Source: Microcystis aeruginosa NIES-4325 (GTDB taxonomy: Bacteria; Cyanobacteriota; Cyanobacteriia; Cyanobacteriales; Microcystaceae). From it: 64,000 nt of DNA. Both the position numbers and the translations under genes were made by a program. The notes beneath the pieces were generated by a model. That model was not told the DNA's origin, did not search any database, and saw nothing but the letters and a program-made list of their open reading frames with translations. The DNA lies in contig NZ_BJKP01000001.1 of NCBI RefSeq assembly GCF_008974145.1, positions 186,001-250,000 of the forward strand, in the 5' to 3' direction. Shown piece after piece: positions 8,647 to 18,311 of the stretch; position 1 is the first letter of the stretch, and the number at the start of each line of letters is the position of its first letter.

Positions 8647-10209
8647 TCATTCTTTTGACCTAAAGATGAGTGTGCTTGAACCTTGATGATAAAGAGCAAT
8701 GATTTTTTCCGTGACTTCTGTAATACTGAGATGATCGGTATTAACTTCGATGGCGTCTGCGGCTTTTCGCAGGGGTGCTAGGGAGCGATTACTATCCAAA
8801 TAATCCCTTTTTTCAATCTCTTGGGTTAATTCTGCGAGACTAATCCCCCCATTTCCCTGCGCTTCTAAGTCTTTTAATCTCCTTCTCGCTCTTTCTTCGG
8901 GTGTCGCTGTCAAGAAAATCTTTAATTCCGCTTCTGGGAAAACATTAGTACCAATATCCCGACCTTCGACAACTATTCCCCCCGACATTCCCATCTGTCT
9001 TTGCAGGGTGACTAACTGCTGTCGCACCGCTTTTTGAGCGGCAATTCTGGACACTTGCGCGGTAATTGCGGGAGAGCGAATCTCTAAAGTCACATCCTGC
9101 CCATTAATCTTCACTATAGTCGCATTTTCGGGACTATCGGCTGGGATTATTTCTATCTTCGCTAAAGATAATAACTCGGCGATGGCCGCTTCTGCGGACA
9201 AATCCAGACCGGAATTCACCACTAACCATGTCACCGCGCGATACATCGCACCGGTATCGAGATAGGTTAACCCCAATTTTTCCGCTACTAAGCGCGTTAC
9301 CGTCGATTTTCCCGCTCCAGCAGGCCCATCAATAGCGATAACTGCCCGACGTTGACGCAAGATTATATTATCAATTAAACGGGTTTGGCCGACCGATCCA
9401 GCGATCGCTAACAAGCCATCTGTCTCGATCTGCTCGATCGGTTGTAAACTCTGGGGATGGACTAAATCCAGATACTGAGGGCGAAATTCTGGCACTCTGT
9501 CGAGATTTTTTTGCACAATAGCCAGTAGTTTTTCCCTTTGTCTTTCCCCTAAACGAAAACTTTCGAGAGCTAATTGCAAACTTTGGGGGATAATTGTCGC
9601 TTTTTCCCTTTCTGTGGCCGATAGATACTGATTGCGAGAACTAACTGCTAATCCCGATGTTTCTCGCACTGTAGCACAAGCGCGAATCTCGATCGCTAAA
9701 TTTAAATCCCTGACTAATTGCCGGATAATCGCTAACTGTTGGGCATCCTTTTCGCCAAAATAGGCGATCGTCGGTGCAATTATATTAAATAACCTGGTGA
9801 CAATTGTGGCTACTCCCTGAAAATGTCCCGGACGAAAAGCACCACATAACCCGCTAGTCAGAGAAATCGGGGGAAAAACTGCGGTTATGTCCTCATAATC
9901 ACCAATTCCCAGGGTTTCCGCACTCGGAGCAAAGATAGCAGCAACTCCCAAGTATTCACACAATTGGCGATCGCTTTCAAAGGTGCGGGGATAGCGAGAA
10001 AAATCCTCTGTGGGGCCAAATTGTAGAGGATTAACAAAAATACTAACCACAGTTACCTCCGCTTCCGTCACTGCGCGTCGAATTAGACTAGCATGACCTT
10101 TATGGAGAGCGCCCATGGTTGGCACGAGGGCAATACTGCGATCATGGCGATAATCAGCCAAAAAAGTGCGTAAACCGGGGATTGTCGTGAATATTTGCAC
10201 AGGGTTCAC
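8647..10209 (-). CDS. panC-cmk: Bifunctional pantothenate synthetase / cytidylate kinase
   Basis: A 520-residue fusion. Residues 1 to about 280 are pantoate-beta-alanine ligase (last step of pantothenate synthesis), with VPTMGALHKGHASLIRRA, FVNPLQFGPTEDFSRYPRT and SGLAVSSRNQYL. Residues about 290-510 are cytidylate kinase, with the P-loop AIDGPAGAGKSTVTRL, LDTGAMYRAVTW, VVEGRDIGTNVFPEAELKIF and RDYLDSNRSLAPL. The fusion is a known feature of cyanobacteria and couples coenzyme A supply with pyrimidine nucleotide supply in one polypeptide. Both halves look complete. A YciI-like gene lies 12 bases upstream in the same direction. Confidence 0.95.
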   Translation of the reverse strand: MNPVQIFTTIPGLRTFLADYRHDRSIALVPTMGALHKGHASLIRRAVTEAEVTVVSIFVNPLQFGPTEDFSRYPRTFESDRQLCEYLGVAAIFAPSAETLGIGDYEDITAVFPPISLTSGLCGAFRPGHFQGVATIVTRLFNIIAPTIAYFGEKDAQQLAIIRQLVRDLNLAIEIRACATVRETSGLAVSSRNQYLSATEREKATIIPQSLQLALESFRLGERQREKLLAIVQKNLDRVPEFRPQYLDLVHPQSLQPIEQIETDGLLAIAGSVGQTRLIDNIILRQRRAVIAIDGPAGAGKSTVTRLVAEKLGLTYLDTGAMYRAVTWLVVNSGLDLSAEAAIAELLSLAKIEIIPADSPENATIVKINGQDVTLEIRSPAITAQVSRIAAQKAVRQQLVTLQRQMGMSGGIVVEGRDIGTNVFPEAELKIFLTATPEERARRRLKDLEAQGNGGISLAELTQEIEKRDYLDSNRSLAPLRKAADAIEVNTDHLSITEVTEKIIALYHQGSSTLIFRSKE

Positions 10210-10221
10210 TCCTTTAATAGC

Positions 10222-10434
10222 CTATTCCACTACTATTCGCCATTCGTGCAGTTCATACTCCACACAGCCATTTTTAATCAGGGGATGCTGCCCGATGATC
10301 GATTCGGCTGCTTCCAGGGAATCGGCTTTAAATAATAACATCCCATCGCCTCTTTCTACCCAATAACTCGTTTTTGTCTCCTGTCCTGTCTCGGTTAACC
10401 GCTGCACATAGGCTTGTTTGACAAACCAGGGCAT
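10222..10434 (-). CDS. YciI-like small protein
   Basis: A 70-residue protein (MPWFVKQAYVQRLTETGQET...). It contains ADSLEAAESIIGQHPLIKNG followed by YELHEWRIVVE, the layout of the YciI ferredoxin-like alpha/beta fold, where an aspartate and a histidine form a putative active dyad. Function is unknown for most members. It ends 12 bases before panC-cmk and probably shares its transcript. Confidence 0.7.
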   Translation of the reverse strand: MPWFVKQAYVQRLTETGQETKTSYWVERGDGMLLFKADSLEAAESIIGQHPLIKNGCVEYELHEWRIVVE

Positions 10435-10787
10435 AATTTTTTTCAGGACAATGACTGGTAAGCAGCCCGATAATTATATAGATTAATGGCAAAAAAGACT
10501 TGACAAAATTCCTCGATTTGACCTATACTTTTTATTATAATCGGAATCCTTGCCAAAATATATATAAGCCCTTTTTAGTTCCGATAATTAAGTGGTTCTG
10601 ATTAAATAGAAGATAGATTTTGTCTTTGATACCCCCTGCCCCTAGGGTTGATTCATGAATCAACCCTACCCGACTTCGGGGGGGATTGGGGGAAAATGGG
10701 TCTTAGCTTCCCCACACCCTGTTCCGACGAAAAACTTTAGTATAATCAAGAATATTTAGTATTTATTGGCTTTTCTGTCTAAGATTG
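10435..10787. other. Intergenic region with dispersed palindrome
   Basis: No gene is visible in this divergent spacer. It must hold the promoters of the YciI/panC-cmk transcript and the HAD gene. It contains AT-rich stretches and, centrally, the 26-bp palindrome listed separately, flanked by GC-rich text (ACCCCCTGCCCC and CGACTTCGGGGGGGATTGGG) unlike the AT-rich surroundings, which suggests an inserted element. Confidence 0.6.
10643..10668. repeat. Perfect 26-bp palindrome
   Basis: The palindrome is built from TAGGGTTGATTCA and its reverse complement, with no loop. It has no T-tract, so it is not an intrinsic terminator. It looks like a dispersed palindromic (MITE- or REP-like) element. Confidence 0.75.
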
Positions 10788-11525
10788 ATGTTAAAGGCTG
10801 TTCTGTTCGATTTTAATGGGGTGATCATCAATGATGAACCGATACATCAAGAGTTAATTAATGAAATCTTGCTCGGGGAAAATTTACTGCCCCTAGGGTC
10901 GGAATTTGCGGAGTTATGTCTGGGAAGAAGCGATCGCGTCTGTTTGCGCGATGTTCTCACCCGTCGCGGTCGTCAAGTGACCGAGGAGTATCTGACTAAA
11001 TTAATTCACAAAAAAACCAGTTTATACCGAGAAAGATTAGGAAAATTAGAGAAACTTCCTATTTACGAGGAGATATACTCTTTTTTAAAACGGGTTCAGG
11101 CCAGGGATATACAAATCGGTTTGGTGACGGGAGCAATACGCTCGGAAGTGGAATCAATCTTGCAACGGGTGAACCTTGGGGATTACTTTAGTGTCATTGT
11201 CACCGGTGATGAGATCAGCACCAGTAAACCCCAACCGGATGGTTATTTACTGGCCGTAGAAAGATTCAATCGTTGGAATTTTAATCTACAGTTGCAACCC
11301 TGGGAATGTCTGGTGATTGAAGATACTTTTGTCGGTTGCGAAGCGGCTAAAAGAGCGGGAATGCAGGTAGTGGGAATCGCTCATACCTATCCCTTCCATT
11401 TTATGCAGAGAGTGTCCAACTGGGCGATCGATAATTTCTCCCAACTAGATCTCGATCGCGTGGAGGAAACTTTTAGCCAAATCGGGAAAATCAAGGAGCG
11501 ATCGGGATTTTTAGGCAATTTATAA
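10788..11525 (+). CDS. HAD-superfamily phosphatase, beta-phosphoglucomutase-like
   Basis: A 245-residue haloacid dehalogenase-type hydrolase. Motif I is AVLFDFNGVIINDEP at the N-terminus; the second catalytic aspartate of the family (DxDG) is replaced by asparagine (DFNG), as in some beta-PGM-like phosphatases. The other motifs are IGLVTGA (motif II), TGDEISTSKPQPDGYLLA (motif III lysine) and CLVIEDTFVGCEAAKRAGM (motif IV). A helical cap lies between motifs I and II. The substrate is probably a sugar phosphate. I prefer the ATG at 10788 over the overlapping TTG three bases before. Confidence 0.8.
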   Translation: MLKAVLFDFNGVIINDEPIHQELINEILLGENLLPLGSEFAELCLGRSDRVCLRDVLTRRGRQVTEEYLTKLIHKKTSLYRERLGKLEKLPIYEEIYSFLKRVQARDIQIGLVTGAIRSEVESILQRVNLGDYFSVIVTGDEISTSKPQPDGYLLAVERFNRWNFNLQLQPWECLVIEDTFVGCEAAKRAGMQVVGIAHTYPFHFMQRVSNWAIDNFSQLDLDRVEETFSQIGKIKERSGFLGNL

Positions 11526-11598
11526 CCATCTAGAGGCGATTAACAAGCTGAAAATCCCTACTTGCAAAAATCGGCAATTCGTGTTATGCTAAGAAAAC

Positions 11599-11669
11599 GC
11601 GGGTGTAGTTTAGTGGTAAAACCCTAGCCTTCCAAGCTAATGATAGGGGTTCGATTCCCCTCACCCGCT
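11599..11669 (+). tRNA. trnG-UCC: tRNA-Gly (anticodon UCC)
   Basis: The 71-base gene folds as a cloverleaf. The acceptor stem is GCGGGTG/CACCCGC, the D-arm lies around GTAGTTTAGTGGTAAAAC, the anticodon loop CTTCCAA carries TCC, and the T-arm is AGGGGTTCGATTCCCCT. The discriminator is T and the 3' CCA is not encoded. Confidence 0.95.
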
Positions 11670-11824
11670 TAAGTTGTCGTGTCTCATTTTGTCCTATAGG
11701 TCTAATAAAGTTGTTAAGTATTGCCCTTAATGATCGAGATCGGGTTAGCTTGGAGATAGCAGTGAGCATTCAGCTTTAAACACTTAATAACTGCTAACCG
11801 AATCATTGATAAGGGGGTTTTTTC

Positions 11825-13327
11825 ATGGCTTTTAGCCGTTCTAGCGGTATTTTGCTTCATCCCACCAGTCATCCCGGTCGTTACGGGATTGGAGAACTAG
11901 GTAGAGAAGCCTATCAATTTATCGATTTTTTGGCTCAAAGTGGTCAAAAACTCTGGCAAATTCTCCCTTTAGGCCCGACAGGGTACGGTAACTCTCCCTA
12001 CATGAGTTTTAGTGCCATTGCTGGCAATCATCTCCTGATTAGTCTCGATCTTCTTCGGGAAAAAAACCTGCTTAGTGACGCAGATTTCGAGGATATTCCC
12101 GATTTTCCCCTCGATCAAGTGGATTTTGATAAATTGATCGCCTGGAAAATTCCCCTACTTAGAAAGGCGGCGAGCAATTTTGTCAAGGGTTCTGACACAA
12201 TTCTTTACAAACAGTTTGCCGGCTTTTGTGCTGGCAATGCCGATTGGTTAGAGGATTACGCCCTATTTATGGCTTTATCCCACGCTTACCAGGGTAAAGC
12301 ATGGATGGAATGGCCGACAGAAATTCGCGAACGTCATTGGGGTGCGTTGGAAACACCGAAACAGGAGTTACAAGAGGAGATTTTTCTGCACAAATTCCTG
12401 CAATTTGAGTTTTTTGAGCAGTGGTTAGCCCTAAAACGCTATGCTAACTCCCTCGGTATCGAGATTATCGGTGATATCCCCATTTATGTCTCCCATAATA
12501 GTGCCGATGTTTGGGCAAATCCGCAGGTTTTCCGACTAGATCCCCAAACCGGTAATCCCTTGGAAGTGGCGGGGGTTCCCCCGGATTATTTCTCAGAAAC
12601 GGGGCAATTATGGGGAAATCCTCTTTATAACTGGGATTATCTCAAAAATACGGGCTTTGACTGGTGGGTACGCCGTTTAAAAGCGGTTCTTTCCCTAGTC
12701 GATATCATCCGTATCGATCATTTTCGCGGATTAGAGGCCTATTGGGCGGTGGCTTTTGGCCAGGAAAACGCTATTAATGGTCGTTGGCTCAAGGCCCCGG
12801 GCTATGATCTCTTTAATACTATTGGCGCTCGTTTGGGTAAATTGCCGATTATTGCCGAAGATTTGGGCGATATTGACCAAGCAGTCCTAGATTTTCGCGA
12901 TCACTTTGCCTTCCCTGGTATGAAGATTCTCCACTTTGCTTTTGGGGGTGATGCGGGTAATCCCTATCTTCCTTTTAATGTCGAACGCAACTGTGTGATT
13001 TATACCGGCACTCACGATAATAACACCACTGTGGGCTGGTTTCAGGATAACGCCAATGACTACGAAAAAGCGCGACTATATCAATATCTTGGCGCTCCCA
13101 GTGGTCAGGGAGTGGCTTGGGATCTGATTCGACTTGCCTATAGTTCCGTGGCTAATCAGGCGATCGTACCGTTACAGGATGTGTTAGGTTTAGGATCGGA
13201 TGCGCGGATGAATACCCCCAGTGTCGCAGAAGGCAATTGGTCATGGCGCTATCGTCAGGAAGCTTTAACCGGAGAATATAGGGAGAGATTGCGAGATTTA
13301 GTCAATTTTTTTGGCAGAAATCGTTAG
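11825..13327 (+). CDS. malQ: 4-alpha-glucanotransferase (amylomaltase)
   Basis: A 500-residue GH77 enzyme that transfers maltodextrin segments between glucans, acting in glycogen turnover in the cytoplasm. Landmarks are the N-terminal SGILLHPTSHPGRYGIGELG and ILPLGPTGYGNSPY, the nucleophile region IIRIDHFRGLEAYWAV, the general acid region PIIAEDLG and the transition-state residues in TGTHDNNTTVGW. Full length is present. The ATG at 11825 follows AAGGGGG. A perfect intrinsic terminator follows the stop. glgB is 8 kb away, so the glycogen genes are not in one operon. Confidence 0.95.
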   Translation: MAFSRSSGILLHPTSHPGRYGIGELGREAYQFIDFLAQSGQKLWQILPLGPTGYGNSPYMSFSAIAGNHLLISLDLLREKNLLSDADFEDIPDFPLDQVDFDKLIAWKIPLLRKAASNFVKGSDTILYKQFAGFCAGNADWLEDYALFMALSHAYQGKAWMEWPTEIRERHWGALETPKQELQEEIFLHKFLQFEFFEQWLALKRYANSLGIEIIGDIPIYVSHNSADVWANPQVFRLDPQTGNPLEVAGVPPDYFSETGQLWGNPLYNWDYLKNTGFDWWVRRLKAVLSLVDIIRIDHFRGLEAYWAVAFGQENAINGRWLKAPGYDLFNTIGARLGKLPIIAEDLGDIDQAVLDFRDHFAFPGMKILHFAFGGDAGNPYLPFNVERNCVIYTGTHDNNTTVGWFQDNANDYEKARLYQYLGAPSGQGVAWDLIRLAYSSVANQAIVPLQDVLGLGSDARMNTPSVAEGNWSWRYRQEALTGEYRERLRDLVNFFGRNR

Positions 13328-13344
13328 ATATCAATCCTTTTTTC

Positions 13345-13371
13345 GAGACGTTACTCCTAACGTCTCTTTTT
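13345..13371 (+). terminator. Rho-independent terminator after malQ
   Basis: A perfect 9-bp stem (GAGACGTTA/TAACGTCTC) with a CTCC loop is followed by five T residues. It lies 18 bases after the malQ stop. Confidence 0.92.
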
Positions 13372-13377
13372 GTCCGG

Positions 13378-13803
13378 TTAATGTGGGTGAGAATTTTTTA
13401 GCAATCTTTGCCGGATGCGATCGAGATTTTCTCGACTATTGACGGGTAAATGGGGTAAGGGTAATTCTAAATTAGGCCAATTACTCAAATCATGGCAGGG
13501 ACAGGATAAACCCGATTGGCCCAGTACCTCAATTGGTACAGGTATAGTACAACGAGCGCAGGGATGAAATTCCCATTGAGGGGAAAGTAAGTCTTGGATA
13601 GTTTGTTGAGTACCTTCTAGATAACAATCGCCACTTTCAGGATCGAGCATTTTTTGCCAACAATCTTCAAACTCCGACGAATAGCGATCGCCATTGAAAA
13701 TAGGCAGCGGAAATAGCATAGCTTGGTTTTTGGGACAAACAACTTTTTTTCCCAATTGAAACCAATGGGCGAGATATTTTTTAACGGCGGAGGTGTCTGA
13801 CAT
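13378..13803 (-). CDS. Conserved hypothetical protein with cysteine-rich motif
   Basis: A 141-residue protein of unknown function. The central part has four clustered cysteines in HPCARCTIPVPIEV and LSCPCHDLSN, two CxxC/CxC-like pairs that could bind zinc. The N-terminus (KKYLAHWFQLGKKVVCPKN) and the acidic middle (FEDCWQKMLDPESGDCYL) contain further cysteines. No signal or membrane segment is seen. It ends just beyond the malQ terminator on the opposite strand. Confidence 0.65.
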   Translation of the reverse strand: MSDTSAVKKYLAHWFQLGKKVVCPKNQAMLFPLPIFNGDRYSSEFEDCWQKMLDPESGDCYLEGTQQTIQDLLSPQWEFHPCARCTIPVPIEVLGQSGLSCPCHDLSNWPNLELPLPHLPVNSRENLDRIRQRLLKNSHPH

Positions 13804-13934
13804 ATAGTTTGTGTGGAGGCTGCCCTGATTATTGCTCTTACCATCAATCCTAGCGTTAACTTCTGGTGTCGGACAGGTCTTAGGATGATTGATGATCGAG
13901 TTTAATAATTATTTTAGTAACTGACCATCGGGAG

Positions 13935-14861
13935 CTAGACTAATCCCAATAAACTCACCATTAAAGCTTTTTGGGCGTGCATCCGATTTTCCGCTTGCTC
14001 CCAGACTTTTGATTGTACACCCTCGATCGCCCCGTCGGTAATTTCTTCCCCCCGGTGAGCAGGTAAACAATGGAGAATAATCGCGTCTTTGTCAGCGTGA
14101 CTCATTAGCTGTTCATTGACTTGGTAGGGCTGAAAAATGGGAATTCGGGCATCAGCGAGGCTTTCCTGTCCCATACTTGCCCAGACATCAGTATAGACCA
14201 CCTGAGAGTCTTTTGCTGCGGTAACGGGATCGTCGGTAATTAAGATTTTACTACCGGTTTTCTCGCCAATAGCTTGGGCGCTGGCGACAATTTCCCCATC
14301 CGGTTGATAGTTTGCGGGGGAAGCAACCCGCACATTTAACCCCATCAAAGCGCCACCTAAGAGGAGAGAATTAGCGACATTATTACCATCCCCCACATAG
14401 GTGAGGTTAATTCCCCGTAAAGTCTGAAAAGTCTCTTGGATAGTCTGTAAATCGGCTAATATCTGACAGGGATGTTCTAAATCTGTTAAAGCGTTGATAA
14501 TCGGGATGCGCGAGTAATTAGCAAAAGCTTCTAAATCCTCTTGTTTAAAGGTGCGAACTGCGAGAATATCGAGATAGCGATCGAGTACCCTGGCTGTATC
14601 TGCTAAGGGTTCCCCCCGCCCCACTTGGGTTACACTGGGATTAAGATCGATTACCTGTCCCCCTAACTGGTACATAGCGACGGTAAAGGAAACCCGCGTC
14701 CGGGTGGAAGCTTTATAAAATAGCAATCCTAAGACTTTTTTGCAGCTAGGGTTAAGATTACCAGCTTTAAGCTGTGCCGATAGATTGAGTAGGGCGCTGA
14801 TTTCTTCGCTACTCATGTCGGTTATTCTTAAAACATCTCGTCCTTTTAAAGTGGCTACCAT
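13935..14861 (-). CDS. argF: Ornithine carbamoyltransferase
   Basis: A 308-residue enzyme of arginine biosynthesis that makes citrulline from ornithine and carbamoyl phosphate. The carbamoyl phosphate loop is KASTRTRVSF, then NALTDLEHPCQILADLQTI, and the ornithine-binding LHCLPAHRGEEI near the C-terminus. The length is standard and the protein should form the usual trimer. The ATG at 14859-14861 is followed by VATLKGRDVLRITDM. It stands alone, with about 210 non-coding bases upstream. Confidence 0.95.
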   Translation of the reverse strand: MVATLKGRDVLRITDMSSEEISALLNLSAQLKAGNLNPSCKKVLGLLFYKASTRTRVSFTVAMYQLGGQVIDLNPSVTQVGRGEPLADTARVLDRYLDILAVRTFKQEDLEAFANYSRIPIINALTDLEHPCQILADLQTIQETFQTLRGINLTYVGDGNNVANSLLLGGALMGLNVRVASPANYQPDGEIVASAQAIGEKTGSKILITDDPVTAAKDSQVVYTDVWASMGQESLADARIPIFQPYQVNEQLMSHADKDAIILHCLPAHRGEEITDGAIEGVQSKVWEQAENRMHAQKALMVSLLGLV

Positions 14862-15072
14862 TGGTTTTTCTCTCGATAAACAGGGGTTTTGATTGGGCTT
14901 TATGGCAGTTGGCGAGGCTGCAAAAATCTTGAGTAAAGACCTTATTATAATCCAGTTTTTTCGCTATTAGGCAATTTTTCCCGAAAATTTTTGATTGTGG
15001 GGGATGTTAGTCCAGCTAACACACCCACTTTTTCTGTCAACCCAGTACTAAAAACAAGAAATTGCCTAATTT

Positions 15073-18000
15073 CTACTTAACTAATTTTGCCCCACACTTA
15101 GAACAAAAATTAGACGAAGGCGGGTTTTTATGTCCACAATTACCGCAGATAATTAAAGCTGGGTTAGGCACTTCCGTCACCGCAGCAAGAGGAATTTCTC
15201 CACCGCTATCCAACTTATAGTTATAGATTAACTGCAAAATAATTGCATCTTCCCGTTTATATTCTGTATTATCTTTTCCTCCTGTTAACTCCTCGGAACG
15301 TTGTTGTAAATATTCAATGAAAGTCCGATACAAAGCTTGTTTTTTCTCCGGAGTGGCTGCAGCCTGTAACTTAGCTGTCACCTGACTTTGAATTTTTTCC
15401 TTATCTTCGCGACAAGCTTTTACTTCTAACACCTGTACCGCATCTTCCCAACTGGTGGCGATATCTACTTTTTTTAATCCCGTTGCGGTTTTAATTTCAT
15501 AGCGAATTGTTTTCTCATTAGTGACTCGATTGACTTCTGGAAAAAGCACTTTTAAAGCTCGGGCTGTCACCACCAATTGATAAATACTCGGATCTTCGGG
15601 AAAAACATCCCAGAAAGGAGGTTCCTTTTGGATATGTACGGGGATGGGTAAATCGCGATTTTCCCCCATTTGTTGGGCGCGTTTAGCGAGAATAAATTCT
15701 CCTTTCCAGTCCTGATAGGATTGCCGTAAATCTCTCATTCCCTCGAGACAGCGTAGGGAAAAACCGCCAATTTCCTGCACGAAGACAAGACGATATTTTT
15801 CCACGTCTCCCAAGGGTTTAATATCGTCTTCGTTGGCAATAAATTCCCGCAGTTTCGGAATAATTTTTTGGGCTGCCGGGTTACTGGTATTTCTTCCCCC
15901 AATCAGGGCAACATTTTGATTTAATTGGGGTGTAAAACCCGCATCTTTTCCCCGCAAAACCGCAGGATTGAGCATAATTAGGGGTCGCGATTTTTGGTAG
16001 GCAATGCGAAGATTATTGATAATCTCGGCATCATTGTTATAGATTTTTAACAAGCGAACGCAAGCGGCTAATTCCTGCTGAATGCGACTACTAGCGGGAG
16101 CATTTTGTAGTAGTTGATTAGCTTGGTTTAGGATAACTTTTTGAAAATCTCCTTGACGAATATCGGCAATCTCGGTGATGTCAAATAAACGCATATTTTC
16201 ATCGGCGCGGCGCGTTTCTTTCCAGAGGGGACTAGATTGCTTTAAAATCTCTTCTGAGATGGGTAAACAAAGGTTATCCATACCCGTATCATAGGCGTTT
16301 TTGTTACCAGCAATCCCCGAAGCAAATTGTTCGATAAAGTCTTGATAAAGACCATTTAATTCTTGTCTGTCAAATAATTTAATCCCATTAATTAACAAAG
16401 CATCGGCACTATCAATCTGTTGATTAGCTTGCAGATTAAATAGATCGCGACTTTGAATTAATTTCTGACGAAAGCGATTAAAACGGCTTTCTAATTGATT
16501 AAGATGTTCCAGTAAACGATTAATAACCTCTACTCCTGCACCTCTGGTTTTTCGTTGAATATTGGCCATTAAACAGCCTTCCAATCCCGTTAAAGCTTGT
16601 TCACAATATTGTTCCATCTTATCTTTTTTCGAGATATGAATTTTATCTTTCAGATCATTAATTTCTGCTAAGGCTGTATCGTATTCTCGTTGACGTTTAC
16701 TTTCATTTTGACTCCAAACCTGTTCTTGATCGCGACGGAATTTTTCTGCTATGTCGGTGAAGATTTGTCGTACTAAAATAATAAAACTCTCGGCAAATTT
16801 GACCCCACGGTTCCGATCCTCAAGGATATTATAAAACTCCATTTCTATGGAGTTTTTACCCCGTTGAATAATTTCATCCCGGTTATTATAAATCTTTTTC
16901 AGGTAATCACCGTGCAGCCGTTCATCGGGACTCAATTCTAGTAAATGATTGCGTTTAAATTCCTCGACTCTTGGCGTTAAATAATCATTAATAAATTGCA
17001 GAATTTTCCCCTGTTCATTGCCTAAAATATTAACACCCTGTTTGGTACAGGATAGCCAATTATCTTGGTTGATTTCCTGACGAGTTTCGTTAATCCATTG
17101 GGAGATTATGGCAATTAAAGAGCGATCCTTGTCGGCACATAAATCCATAATTAATTCCCCTTCGCTCAAGCGCATTTTTTTGAGGATATCACCTCTTACT
17201 AACTCCAACATTTTAGCGGGTAAAATCACGGAATCGTTCAGCCACCAATTAATTAAATCTTTAGCTAAACGTTCCGATAAGGAGGCACGAATTTGGGCAA
17301 TGGGAATTTCAATAGTTGATAGTCCAAAACTCATAAATTGCTTAGGATAACCGCGCCCACCGGGGTCAGCTTGCGCCCAAGAACCCTTAATATTATCTCT
17401 AATAGAACGCTTATGGGGTGCAAAATCAGAGGTCATATCTAGGAAGATATTTTGAGCGATCATTTCCCGAATTTGACCGAGTTTAAAATCACCTTCGCCG
17501 TTTTTTGTCCCCACTAAATAGGTAAAATCAAAGGGGGGTAATTTACTAACCACTTCATCGACTAAACCGCTGCTAAACTGTTGATGATATTCGGTTCTGT
17601 AGTCAGAAAAGTAATTTAATTCCATCAGAGCAGCGTAACCATTAGCCAAAACTCGATCGCCGACACTAATCCCCGCAAATGCTTCAGGAGTGGGAACAAT
17701 TGCCGTACTCAAAGGACTACTTTCCCCTCGTAACCAATTACGAATACAGTAGCCTAGATCGATTAACATTCCGCTACCCGTACCACCGTTTAAAGACCCC
17801 GTAGTAAAGACATTAATAGCAGTATTATTAACTTTAATTCCATAGCGATCAAGCATAAAGTTTTCTTGTCCCTTTACCCGTCTCACCGCGTCTAGAAATT
17901 TTTTTTGGATCTCATGATAATTACAAAATAAAGCAAAACGACCGCAGGCGCGAATTTGTCCCGCCCCCGCTTCTAGGGAAGTAATATTTCTCTCTAATTC

Positions 18001-18309
18001 CGGGGGAAACCAACTATTAATCCAGGGATATCTATCCATGTCAGATACCATCTCCTGTACCTGTTTTCCACTCACTCTGGCCCAGTGTTTTTCGTTATCT
18101 TTAAAAGCACTGCCGGCAGCTTCAGGATTACTGATTTTATAATCCTTATCCGTGTCAACCACCAAAAAACTGACAATCGGAAAATTACTCAAACTGCCAT
18201 AACTTTCCTCGATTAAACGACGCAATCGCGATAAAATCTCGTTACCCGTGCCACCAATACCCACTAAAACCGTGGGAACCATGCTTTTTTCTTCTACTGC
18301 TGCTGGCAT
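15073..18309 (-). CDS. Large bacterial tubulin-like protein with C-terminal zinc ribbon
   Basis: A 1078-residue protein of the Tubulin_2 type. A nucleotide-binding core starts at VPTVLVGIGGTGNEILSRL (GIGGTG at residues 17-22). The tubulin/FtsZ signature appears as GSLNGGTGSG at residues 171-180, preceded by SLEAGAGQIRACGRFAL. The middle third is rich in long charged helices, probably coiled coil (about residues 500-660). The C-terminus ends in a treble-clef-like zinc ribbon (CGNCGHKNPPSSNFCSKCG). By family analogy it may bind GTP and polymerise, but its role is unknown. rnz starts two bases upstream of it on the same strand, so the two are probably co-transcribed. Codon use is normal for the window. 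Confidence 0.72.
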   Translation of the reverse strand: MPAAVEEKSMVPTVLVGIGGTGNEILSRLRRLIEESYGSLSNFPIVSFLVVDTDKDYKISNPEAAGSAFKDNEKHWARVSGKQVQEMVSDMDRYPWINSWFPPELERNITSLEAGAGQIRACGRFALFCNYHEIQKKFLDAVRRVKGQENFMLDRYGIKVNNTAINVFTTGSLNGGTGSGMLIDLGYCIRNWLRGESSPLSTAIVPTPEAFAGISVGDRVLANGYAALMELNYFSDYRTEYHQQFSSGLVDEVVSKLPPFDFTYLVGTKNGEGDFKLGQIREMIAQNIFLDMTSDFAPHKRSIRDNIKGSWAQADPGGRGYPKQFMSFGLSTIEIPIAQIRASLSERLAKDLINWWLNDSVILPAKMLELVRGDILKKMRLSEGELIMDLCADKDRSLIAIISQWINETRQEINQDNWLSCTKQGVNILGNEQGKILQFINDYLTPRVEEFKRNHLLELSPDERLHGDYLKKIYNNRDEIIQRGKNSIEMEFYNILEDRNRGVKFAESFIILVRQIFTDIAEKFRRDQEQVWSQNESKRQREYDTALAEINDLKDKIHISKKDKMEQYCEQALTGLEGCLMANIQRKTRGAGVEVINRLLEHLNQLESRFNRFRQKLIQSRDLFNLQANQQIDSADALLINGIKLFDRQELNGLYQDFIEQFASGIAGNKNAYDTGMDNLCLPISEEILKQSSPLWKETRRADENMRLFDITEIADIRQGDFQKVILNQANQLLQNAPASSRIQQELAACVRLLKIYNNDAEIINNLRIAYQKSRPLIMLNPAVLRGKDAGFTPQLNQNVALIGGRNTSNPAAQKIIPKLREFIANEDDIKPLGDVEKYRLVFVQEIGGFSLRCLEGMRDLRQSYQDWKGEFILAKRAQQMGENRDLPIPVHIQKEPPFWDVFPEDPSIYQLVVTARALKVLFPEVNRVTNEKTIRYEIKTATGLKKVDIATSWEDAVQVLEVKACREDKEKIQSQVTAKLQAAATPEKKQALYRTFIEYLQQRSEELTGGKDNTEYKREDAIILQLIYNYKLDSGGEIPLAAVTEVPNPALIICGNCGHKNPPSSNFCSKCGAKLVK

Positions 18310-18311
18310 AA

